Source of the DNA: Schoenoplectus triqueter
Lineage: Eukaryota; Streptophyta; Magnoliopsida; Poales; Cyperaceae
Assembly: GCA_964058805.1 (NCBI GenBank)
Contig: CAXKVV010001394.1
Location: forward strand, 1 to 31,972
Direction of reading: 5' to 3'
Length of the DNA: 31,972 bases
The notes under the pieces were generated by a model that worked only from the letters and a program-made list of their open reading frames with translations, ran no database searches and was not told where the DNA came from. This document shows positions 9,627 through 18,352 of the stretch, in pieces; positions within the stretch are counted from its first letter, which is position 1; every line of letters begins with the position of its first letter. Made by a program: the position numbers and the translations under genes.

Positions 9627-11025
9627 ATGGAGTATCCGCAACTGCTTGTCGTGCCCGAAAATAAACATAGGTCACAGAGGGCCAGAACCGATGTAAGTAT
9701 TATTATCGTATAATATGAAAAAAATATACTTTATAATTTTAGCATGTCGTACGTAACAAAATATTTTTTACAGCCTCATAGCACTCTCTGTTTGAATGCA
9801 CATCGTCCGAAGATACCATAATGCGCAGATGGATTCATATCTGCATCGACTGAGTCTGTACCAGATGGCGATTATGGGTGATTATCAGTTAGATAAATCA
9901 CTCCTGACAACGCTTGTTGAGAGGTGCGGTATAATTTTTACTACAAATCTTACACCGTTCATGAATTTATTTTGTAGGTACACAAGAGTACTAACTTTTT
10001 TTGATAGGTACACACGAGCATTTTGCTTGGATTTGTTCGGGTCCGTGATGTTCCCGAACAACAGTGCAGATTCGGTGCCAACGGCGTACTTGACATTTCT
10101 TGATGACTTGCTCAACGTACCAGAGGAAGGCTATAACTGGGGGCAGGCAGTACTCTCTTACTTGTATTTCAACCTCTGTTGGTTATGTCTGGAGCCGGCC
10201 GATTGCATAGTCGGACCAATGCTCCTACTTCAGATGTGGTCGTGGACACGATTCCTGATTGGGAGACCGAGGTAAATCATTATTACTCACCTCAATGAAA
10301 AAAAAATCATATTTTGTTCATATTTTATTGACGGTGGAGGCGTAGAACTGAGGAGCCTCCACTTGGCGGTCCTGACCCTCAATTGTGGCCTCCATATGGT
10401 GTCAAATGGGCGACCTGACACTTGTTCAAGTACACGCCGCGACATGGAGGACCCGGACACTTTCGGGATCAATTCGAGAATTTACAAGACGACAACGTCA
10501 ACTGGACGTCGTACAGTGCTTACCACGATGACTTAGGTCATCCACATATTTTCACTTCGATGCTTGCTTCTACAGGTTAATATTCAAAATTTTTAATTTT
10601 AACTTGTGTGTATTTTTAATTTAACTGATTTTTGATAATTTAATTGATGTTAATATGTGTAATTTACTCGTACAAGTCTTCCGACGGATTCTGAGGACAT
10701 CAATATCTCCGCCGATGACCGTCCGATCAGTGGCACAGCTGTCCCGGGGCCGGAGCTGACGACTGATGAGTTTGACTTTTTCCAGGGAGATTTCATGTCG
10801 TACTCTCAGGTCATGAGTCAGATGAGCCTCGATCCGGGTGCTGGGACCTCTGGTACCTAATATGATGCTTCGCGTGCGTCATTGTACGACACTCCTGGTC
10901 CGTCCACCTGAGTGCCCGAGACGCAGGCACCGCCGGACGTAAGACACGAGCGTTCTCGCCGTGAAATTCGGCCGAGAGACACGTATAGTCTCTCTCTCAT
11001 TCGGAGGATGTTTCGTAGGCGTTGA
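9627..11025 (+). pseudogene. Plant mobile domain (MAIN-like / PMD) pseudogene
   Basis: A four-exon structure can be read: 9627-9692 (ATG, starts MEYPQLLVVPENKHRSQRAR, donor GTAAGT), 9774-10271 (acceptor TTTACAG), 10340-10575 and 10677-11025 (final TGA). Exon 2 encodes LDKSLLTTLVER and later YTRAFCLDLFG, YNWGQAVLSYLYFNLCW and GPMLLLQMWSWTRFLIGRP, which match the order and character of the plant mobile domain (Pfam PMD; MAIN/MAIL proteins, often transposon-borne). PMD proteins act in the nucleus in heterochromatin silencing; function here is not expected. Breaks: a frame change early in exon 2 (the joined frame stops near 9820); loss of the usual segment between VER and the YTRA block; stops at 10416 in exon 3 and at 10858 and 10909 in exon 4; and a one-base phase mismatch at the third intron. 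Intron 2 is only 68 bp with a weak acceptor. Confidence 0.8.
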
Positions 11026-11289
11026 TGTATTTTTTTAGACTATTATTTGTATCGACTTTTTTAGACTGTTCTTATATATATATTTACATCGACTGTTCTT
11101 TATATCAACTTTATATCAATTTTTTACATTACCATAACAATTTTTCAATCATTAACAACAGAAAAATAATAATATTTTTTATATAACATAATAATCATTT
11201 ATCCAATATAATTTCATATCACATAATAATCATTTACATAACATAATAACTAACTAACTTAATAATTTTGAAAACGTAAAAAAAATTTA
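11026..11289. other. AT-rich 3' flank of the PMD pseudogene
   Basis: The tract is AT-rich and non-coding between the pseudogene stop and the right terminal repeat. It holds three ACATAATAATCATTTA-like echoes (about 11185-11245). A polyadenylation region for the PMD transcript would be expected here, but I cannot single out a signal. Confidence 0.4.
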
Positions 11290-11464
11290 CCCGGACCCGA
11301 GTTTCAAACTCGGGTCCGTGTTTTTTTTTTTGTTTCGTTTCTATGTAAAAAAAAACCCGGACCCAAGTTTCAAATTCGGGTCTGACTGTAAATGCAAAAG
11401 TGAGAAGAGAGGTGGCCAATTTGCTATATTTATTTATTTTATTTACTAAAATAAAAAAAATCTG
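11290..11464. repeat. MULE right terminal inverted repeat
   Basis: This is the reverse-complement partner of 1871-2028. It carries a perfect 27 bp palindrome at 11292-11318 (CGGACCCGAGTTT, C, and its complement) and a second, mutated one at 11360-11382. The outer end is ...AAAATAAAAAAAATCTG, mirroring CAGATTTTTT at the left. Confidence 0.88.
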
Positions 11465-11473
11465 TCTATTTAT
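11465..11473. repeat. 9 bp target site duplication, right
   Basis: TCTATTTAT is identical to 1862-1870 and directly abuts the end of the right terminal inverted repeat. Confidence 0.9.
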
Positions 11474-12363
11474 TATGATAGTACGGATTGGATTATAGCT
11501 GAGCTGAGATTTATTTGTCAGTGAGGCTGAGTCACTCAAAAGTCAGAACAAGAACAGGAGCTGCATGCCTGCATGCATGCTGAGATAACACAATTATCCT
11601 GTCTTACTATTAATTAGGTCCATTATTTTAGGTTGAGGTTCTATAATTTGATCAGAATTTTATGGCCCTGTTTGAAAAATTGTTGATTAATGAAAATCAG
11701 TGATTTTAGTGGCTTTTGTTGTCAAAATAAGTAAATGATTTCAAATAGCATTTGTCTGATTTTCAAACAGCATCCATTGATAATGTTTATGTAATCCCTG
11801 TCGGAAAGGGTTTAAACAGGAATTAAAATTTTTGGACTCTATACATCTTGAATTCCCTCTTTTTTTTCTAGGGGTTAAATTTGAAATTTATCTTCTTGGC
11901 AAGAAGTTCCTTCAAATGCGCTGTTCGGAAAGGAAAAAAATAATAATAATCGCTGTATGGACAAAAATATAATATTAATTAAGGTGTGTATATGTTATAA
12001 TAAGATGACGTATACACTATTATTTTTACCGACTACCGAATTAAATAAAATAAAATAAAAGTTACAATAGTGCTACTTTAGTTTATTTCAGCTTTGGCAT
12101 TCTAGAAAGCATCCTTTTTATATATTTGACTGTGAATTTACATTTTGTAATAGTATGTCATCCTTTTTATTTTTGTAGTGAGTAGGTGGGGACCTCCTTT
12201 TTAACCTAAAGGCAAAAGCCCTTCCATCCTTCGGTTTGGTCGGCTTTTTAGTAATACAAACCAATAGATCACAACTCATCGTGCTTTTCATTCTTTTACT
12301 TGTGGCTTAAGGTTTATCTATTTTTTTTTTAAAAAAAAATAGCAATTCTACTATCCATTCGTC
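11474..12363. other. Intergenic DNA with a small MITE
   Basis: No gene was found. A CATGCATG-type tract lies at about 11560-11580 (GCATGCCTGCATGCATGC), resembling RY elements, and a short MITE lies at 11664-11775. A T-run/A-run palindrome is at about 12318-12342. The remainder is AT-rich. Confidence 0.5.
11664..11775. mobile_element. Candidate 112 bp MITE
   Basis: The left end GGCCCTGTTTGAAAA and the right end TTTTCAAACAGCATCC are imperfect reverse complements, about 112 bp apart. GGCC(C/T)TGTTTG ends are typical of plant MITEs of the Tourist and hAT groups. No convincing target duplication remains, so the superfamily is uncertain. Confidence 0.45.
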
Positions 12364-12371
12364 TTTTATTG

Positions 12372-12835
12372 TATGGACGGATACAAGATTTTAGTTAGGA
12401 GGCAAATATCGGATTGTAATAGCTTATCGGGTTTAAATTCATTAACTAATCAGAAACTAAATAAAATAATAATAATTTAATATATATTCTTACATAATAA
12501 AAAAATTATTAGAATAATAATATTTTATATATTAAAAATAATAATAAAATAAAGCTCAAAGTAATAGATAATCAAATTGATGAAGAAAATTTTCGTCTAT
12601 AAAACTTTATATTTTGATATCTTTGCATAATTATTTCATTATACATGATATTAAATATTTTTTTCTCAATAAAATTAATCAGACAATCCAGGGGGGCAAA
12701 ACAAATTTCCGGGGGGGGGGGGGAGGGGGTGCAAACTACCGAAAGTATTGCCGAAAAACACAGTTTTTCAAAATCCAGGGGGCCCGCTACCCCCCTCCCC
12801 CCCCCCCCCCCCCCGCTAGTGTGCATCCGCCCATG
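12372..12835 (+). mobile_element. hAT-type MITE, copy 1 (464 bp)
   Basis: This element is homologous along its length to 13427-13873, sharing ATCGGATTGTAAT.GCTTATCGGGTT, AAAGCTCAAAGTAATAGATA and TATTTTGATATCTTTGCATAATTA. The terminal repeats are decayed (TATGGACGGAT versus CATGGGCGGAT). The flanks are TTTTATTG (12364-12371) and TTCTATTG (12836-12843), an 8 bp target duplication with one mismatch, as expected of hAT elements. Near the right end are a run of 14 G (12713-12726 area) and a run of about 18 C (12797-12814), which make peptide-like frames of Gly or Pro that are not genes. Confidence 0.8.
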
Positions 12836-12843
12836 TTCTATTG

Positions 12844-13418
12844 TATGTCTATTTTTAGTTTTTTACTAACTTATTTTGTTGAAATACTGTTCAAATAAAA
12901 AAAACAAAATTATAGATACATTCTTAATTATTTATATAGAATGCATATTGAATTTGAATCAATTTAAAAATTGATTCGTCATTCCTCACAGAGTCATTAG
13001 AACTTCATCATTAAAATTTTAAATTTATCAATAGAAATTGAAAGGTAAAATCTTGTTCCAATTAACTCAAATTTGTTAAAATTTTAATTTTATATTTGAG
13101 CTATATTTCGAAAAAAAATGTGTTTTAACTTGTACCGGAATTGTAATTTAAATTTTAACTATATATTACAATAATCGGATGTACCCGAAAAAAAAAGGCG
13201 CTTTAACTTGTTATTTAGGCAAATGGTATTTTTTTTTTCATGTTTTCATGTTTATCTCTTGGAGTTGATTTTTCATATATTTTTTTAAAATAATCGGGAT
13301 TAAAATATGGGACAAGTCCCATTTGCATTTCTCCAAGGTCATTTACATTTTTTAATACAGATATATTGTAAAAGAATCCTGCTGGCCCATTACAAAGAAT
13401 AAGTTTTTTTTTGAGATA
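12844..13418. other. AT-rich spacer between the two hAT MITEs
   Basis: There is no gene, no repeat pair and no conserved motif. A minus-strand frame (13215-13505) runs into the second MITE and has no recognisable domain. Confidence 0.5.
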
Positions 13419-13426
13419 AGTATGTG

Positions 13427-13873
13427 CAGTGGCGGATCTAGGATTTTGATTAGGGGGGGGGGGGGCAATTATCGGATTGTAATGGCTTATCGGGTTCAAA
13501 CCCATTAACTAATCGGGTACTAAATAAAAATAATAATAATTTAATATATATACTTAACTAATAATTTTTTTATTAAATAATAATATTTTATATATTAAAA
13601 TAACAATAAAAAAAAGCTCAAAGTAATAGATAATCAAGTTGATGAAAAAAGTTTGCGACTAAGGAACTTTATATTTTGATATCTTTGCATAATTAGTTCA
13701 TTATGCATAGTATTAAATATTTTTTTCTCATTAAAAATAACCAGACAATTCAGGGGGGGGGGCAAAAAAAATTTCCAGAGGGGGCATGTGCCGAAAAAAT
13801 TATTGAAAAACACTATTTTTCAAAATCCAGGAGGGGGCACGTGCCCCCCTGGATAACGTTGGGTCCGCCCCTG
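13427..13873 (+). mobile_element. hAT-type MITE, copy 2 (447 bp)
   Basis: The ends are CAGTGGCGGATCTAGG and, on the opposite strand, CAGGGGCGGACCCAAC, an imperfect terminal inverted repeat of about 16 bp. Both sides carry AGTATGTG (13419-13426 and 13874-13881), a perfect 8 bp target duplication diagnostic of hAT-like insertion. The inner part is AT-rich with G runs (13455-13466, 13754-13762) and a GGGGGCACGTGCCCCC palindrome near the right end. It has no coding capacity, so it depends on a transposase from elsewhere. Confidence 0.92.
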
Positions 13874-13881
13874 AGTATGTG

Positions 13882-14858
13882 ACATGTTAATGTCGTCTAT
13901 TACCTTACCTAGTTAGGTAGATGAGCAATGCTCGATATTACTGGACAACAAGTCAACAACATACATCTGAAAGGACCGAAACCTTGCCGTTTCTTTTCAA
14001 ATAGAAAAAAAAATTATATTTTAGTATGATTGTCAAACTTTTTTGATGCTCTAGTATGGTTCAAGTTAAAAATTCGGGTCGATCTTCTGGTCCGAATTAT
14101 TATTCTGAATATTTGAGGTATTTACAGATTAATAAGTCACAGAAGATATGATCAAACTAACACTAATAATAATAATAATAATAAATATACAACTAACAAT
14201 TAAAAATATAAAAAAAACAATCACAAGAACCAAACTAACTAAAAGCAAAAAAAAAAAAATAGGAAAACAAGCTTGGTCCGAATTAAAAATCCAGGCTAGG
14301 TGTGACACACAAAGGCCGAACCCAACGAGGGTTGAAATTGGGGTTAGTTGTTGGCCCGAGAAAAAAACATGGACCATATTAGAATATCCAAAGTTGATTA
14401 TAATTAAAAAAAATTTCCGTTTAAAAAAACCTTGTCGAGTTACATCCGACTAGGGTCAAAACTTGCCCTTATCTAATGAATTAACCCAATCATATCTAAA
14501 ATAATATGAAAATAAATGATTCAGATATGAATTAAAATTTATTATCCATCACAGATCATGTCAATCTGTATCTGATCTAATCCGTTTAATTGTATTATTT
14601 AGATTGATTTTATAATTTAATATTAATAAAATTTATATGTACACTATTTGAGACTAATTATATATTAATAATATTTAATTATTTTAAAATATATAAAATA
14701 TTTAATTATTATATTCCGACTGGATCAACTAGTGATCCATTCTAATAAAAAAATATTAATTTTATTTAAACAATAATAAAATAATAATGATCAGATTTAA
14801 AACCATCCCATCCGATCCATTGATATCCCTAAATCCGACAGACCTTTATCCAGAAAAG
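13882..14858. other. Unassigned intergenic DNA
   Basis: A small palindrome TACCTAGTTAGGTA lies near 13907 and an (AAT)n microsatellite at 14165-14184. The A-rich tract at 14210-14265 gives Lys/Asn-rich frames that are not genes. Scattered TCCGA/CGGAT-type words at 14490-14840 (for example TCTGATCTAATCCG, CATCCGATCCAT) suggest a decayed repeat, but no ends were found. Confidence 0.45.
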
Positions 14859-14989
14859 TCAAAAAGTAATAAGCTTTACCGAAATACCCTCACCTTTTTT
14901 AAAATGATACAATTTATTGAGTTCATCATATATAACCCGACAAAAAAGCTCCCTTGTAAAGGAGTATTCTTTATTTAAAGGGGAAAAAG

Positions 14990-15225
14990 GAAGTACAAAA
15001 CTACAAATGATATGTTCTAGGCACCATACAAAACTTACTGGACGGTGCTGCCCATGCCCAGAGGGACCCTCCAACTAGTTAACCCCCACCTCACTTTTAC
15101 TCTGTGTTTCAGAAATTGTGAATGAGAAGGAGAAGAGAAAAGATGAAGAGACTTTGCTCTTGAGATTTTACAGATAAAAGCAAATTAGAGGGGATGAAGG
15201 AGGGAATTCTTTATATATAGTTTGA
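14990..15225 (-). promoter_or_regulatory. Possible minus-strand promoter and first exon
   Basis: On the minus strand a TATATATAAAG box (about 15209-15219) is followed by a CT-rich leader of about 140 bp (CTCTTCATCTTTTCTCTTCTCC), then GGAGGGTCCCTCTGGGCATG, then a strong donor-like CACCGTCCA/GTAAGT at about 15029. This order resembles a plant core promoter, leader and first splice site. There is no ATG-initiated frame of useful length, so if transcribed it could be a 5' UTR exon or a non-coding RNA. No downstream exon was identified. Confidence 0.3.
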
Positions 15226-15903
15226 ATAAAAAAATTTCATCCTCAATTTGAAGGTTCAAAATATTAACCCTTCACTCCATTCTTTTTTTTTTAATCTTTC
15301 TTTTTCATTTCTGTTCTTTTATATTCAGAAGCACGGCCTGAGTGGCTTAGTTGTCAATTGGCCATGGTTACTTCTTCTTTTCAATTTTTCATTCATGCAA
15401 ATTTACTATTGTTTTTCATTTTGATTTTCACGATATCAAGCAAGTTGCATTGAGGATTAGATTGTATATTTGTATTCGACAATTGGTACCTCGAATATAA
15501 AAACCTTGTGCTAGATGCTATTGCTACTTCTACAGATTCTTATTGCTACCTACAAATCATATGTTTGTATTTTATTTAATACAGACTTGCATATAATTTT
15601 GTAATTAGATGGAGTTTTGTTGTAGTTCTCATGCAAATCTTAATTAAATCTTATAATTCCATGCATTCCTGTAGAAAACAAAATTGCATAGTGGTAGATT
15701 TTTAAATTAGATAGAATCTTAGGAAAACTCCTTTTAAAATATTAGAGTTATATATAGGTTTTGCTTCCCACCCAAAAATTATATTTTTTTTATGTAGCCA
15801 CCCAAAATTATCACGCAATTCTTTTTGAAAAAGGATGAGAGTCAAACATAAAATTTTATCAAAATTATAACACAATTGCCATATTCAGGTTCATATCGCA
15901 CTC
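15226..15903. other. Unassigned AT-rich intergenic DNA
   Basis: No coding frame, repeat partner or transposon end was found. A GCACGGCCTGAGTGGCTTAG stretch near 15331 caught the eye but has no tRNA cloverleaf. Confidence 0.45.
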
Positions 15904-16069
15904 GTGTGGTGCACTTTTGAATGATTACTATAATATAAAAGACAATGAATTGGATAAATTTTCGAAGACTTCCACACTCTGATAGGGACGAGAATACTAT
16001 TAACGATTACATATAAAAACATGCTGAATCAATCAATATTTTTTTTTTTAAAAAAAAAGAAAGTTAACA
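15904..16069. repeat. 165 bp repeat, copy 2
   Basis: It matches 134-298 except for one extra T in the T-run, in the same orientation, 15.77 kb away. It ends AAAGTTAACA and then diverges into unrelated sequence. It lacks the inverted A/T hairpin arm that follows copy 1. Confidence 0.85.
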
Positions 16070-17462
16070 AGGGAAAGAGACAAGCGAATCTTTAGCAAGG
16101 TCACCTGTCAGGAGGAATTAAACCATCTAATAAAATGCAAATGGACAAGTGTGTGAGGTACCCATTTAATCCATAGGCTGCTTAAGTATCCGTTTGCACT
16201 GTGCACTTCCTTTATGAGCACAAAGGTAAAGAACTTGCCAATGTTTCCATTTTCTTCCACTATTTTGCAAATTCTCTGCTTCCTTCGTTGGGTGTTAATT
16301 TGTTACAACTTTCAAGTACTCTTTGGTGGAATGGTGACCGGGAGTTTTACATAAAGAACTAAAGAAGTGATCACCCATTGGTCTATTTTTTTTTTAGTAT
16401 ATTTCGAAAATGTAAGATCGGATGACAATTTTTTTAAACCTTGATAATCGACATATAACTTATCAAAATCAAAATATTGCATTTACAAATATTTTTGTTA
16501 ACTAGATATGTAAGCATTCAAAATTAATGTAATTTAAAAAATTGATTATATCGATCATATATAAAATAGATATAAAAAATGAATATTTAATTTGTTTATT
16601 TATGCTCATATATGCAGGCTCGGAAGCTATTAATCTCAATTGACAATTGATTAGAACTCAAATAATTCTTAAATTAAAGCCAGATTTTTTGTAGTTTATG
16701 GAAGTGATAAAGGATAAATGTTTTCAAAAGTCCAATTACTCTGGTTTATATATAATTGTTATTTGCTACGATATATTTATTAAAAGATTTACTAAAATAT
16801 ATTTATTTTTTTATCTTTTGGTTCACTACTATACAGTTATTTGACTACAATTTTAATCGTGGGACAATATTTTCTTAAAAAACTGGATAGAGGTGAATGC
16901 TAATTCCAAAAGAGAGAATAAACCTCCAAAAACGCTATAAAAAAATAGCTAGGACGACACTTATATATGGACGGAATGTAATAGAATAATCTCCCAAACC
17001 AACAAACATACAAGTCCATTTCCACACCCCAAATCAGATCAATCTGGATTAAAAAATAATAAACAAATAAAAATAAAATAAAATTCGGATCAATAACATC
17101 CTGTCCAGACAAAATATTATTATCGGAGGCACTCAGACTCAGAGCTATGGATCTGAAACCAATATACGGAGATCCTGGTTAAAAATAAACCAACAGCTAA
17201 ACTGATCGAGCGCTTTATGGAGAAATTTATTATTTCAGATTACATAAGATAATTGCAAAAATCATATGCAAATTTGATGTTCATAATTGGTCAACGGTAG
17301 GATGAACTTTTATCTGTTCTTGTAGGTGACGTGATTCAATCAAGAATCAAGATAATGTGGATCCACCTCAGCTTTTTTAGATTTTTAGTAGTAACTGCAC
17401 AAGTCACTGTTGGAGATCATAAAGTGCATTGAATATATTATTTTAATTTTGGCAGCCAATTA
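16070..17462. other. Unassigned intergenic DNA
   Basis: The stretch is AT-rich without credible open frames. I saw no duplicated blocks, transposon ends or RNA structures. Confidence 0.45.
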
Positions 17463-18352
17463 GGAACCATGTGGGAAATTAAGGAATAGTTTTGGAAGAG
17501 TGATAATTTTAGAATAGTGATAGAATAGTGTCTTTTTAAAAAAGTGGTAAAAGAGTGATATCGAATAGAGTGAAAATATCGTTTGACAGTTGTTAATCAT
17601 AATAGTTAAAATATGGATAATTATGATACTAATAATGATGATGTTAATAAAGATAATAGTAAAATAATAATAATAATATTCATAGTTGTAATCATAGTAA
17701 TATAATAATATAATATAATATAATAAAAAAATAATCATAATCATAAACATGATAATAATAATATAATAATATAATAATATAATCATAATCATAATAATAT
17801 AATAATAATAAATTATAATCATAATAATAATTATAAATAATTATAATCATAATAATATGATAATAATATAATCATAACTATAATCATAATATAATAATAT
17901 AATAATAAATAATAATATAATAATACTAACATTGATGATAATATATAATAATAACAATTATTATAATAATATAATAATACTAATAGTGATGATAATATAA
18001 TAATAATAATGATAATCATAATTTAAAGATAATATAATAATAATCATAATCATAATCATAATAATAATAACAATAAATAATCATAATATTAATATAATAA
18101 TAAATTATAATCATAATCATAATATAATAATAAATAATAATCATAATCATAATATAATAATATAATATAATATAATCAAATAATAATCTCTATTCCGACG
18201 ATAGCTAATCCGGTATTCCACCTATAAATTGATATACCGGATTAACATTCTTCCGTACTCTTCTATTTAGTTAAAAATTCATTTAAAAAATTAATTTGTC
18301 AGAATAATAATTTTATTCTTATTTTTTACTAATGGAGTACCAAACAAATCCT
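17463..18352 (+). mobile_element. AT-microsatellite-cored element, copy 1 (890 bp)
   Basis: It has the same organisation as 28958-30397. The left flank block contains AAGGAATAG.TTTGGAAGAGTGATA and ATCGTTTG.CA.TTGTT, followed by AATAGTTAAAATATG.ATAAT. A long core of ATAAT and ATAATC words follows, then a right block with ATCTCTATTCCGACGA, GGTATTCCACCTATAA and TATACCGGATTA. The ends are decayed versions of GGGTCCGTTTGGCA and its inverse (here GGAACCATGTGGGA and TACCAAACAAATCCT). No convincing target duplication is left. It is probably a non-autonomous DNA transposon; the superfamily is not determined. Tyr/Ile-rich frames on the minus strand come from the simple repeat. Confidence 0.7.

Larger units (their letters stand above)
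1871..11464 (+). mobile_element. 9.6 kb Mutator-like element carrying a PMD pseudogene
   Basis: The element starts CAGATTTTTTAATTTTAGTA and ends with the near-exact reverse complement. Its terminal inverted repeats are about 158 bp (left) and 175 bp (right), and it is bounded by a perfect 9 bp duplication. The combination of long inverted termini and a 9 bp duplication identifies a Mutator-like element. Inside, from left to right: a GC-rich patch (about 2195-2275), tandem repeat tracts (2.5-4.1 kb), a possible captured gene 5' end (about 5.0-5.45 kb), repeated DNA (5.9-9.0 kb) and a PMD pseudogene (9627-11025). No MURA-type transposase or zinc-finger reading frame is visible, so it is probably non-autonomous or decayed. 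PMD genes are known passengers of plant transposons. The 9.6 kb size may include later insertions whose borders I could not define. Confidence 0.88.

Noticed and set aside
9885..10115. 76-residue minus-strand frame
   Set aside because: It is a shadow of the PMD exon on the plus strand.
12572..12898. Gly-rich and Pro-rich overlapping frames
   Set aside because: They come from the G and C homopolymer runs of the hAT MITE.
15331..15370. GCACGGCCTGAGTGGCTTAG resembling a tRNA 5' part
   Set aside because: No T-loop GGTTCRA box or acceptor stem follows.
17460..18019. Tyr/Ile-rich open frames of 62 and 120 residues on the minus strand
   Set aside because: They are translations of the ATAAT microsatellite core and have no real protein composition.
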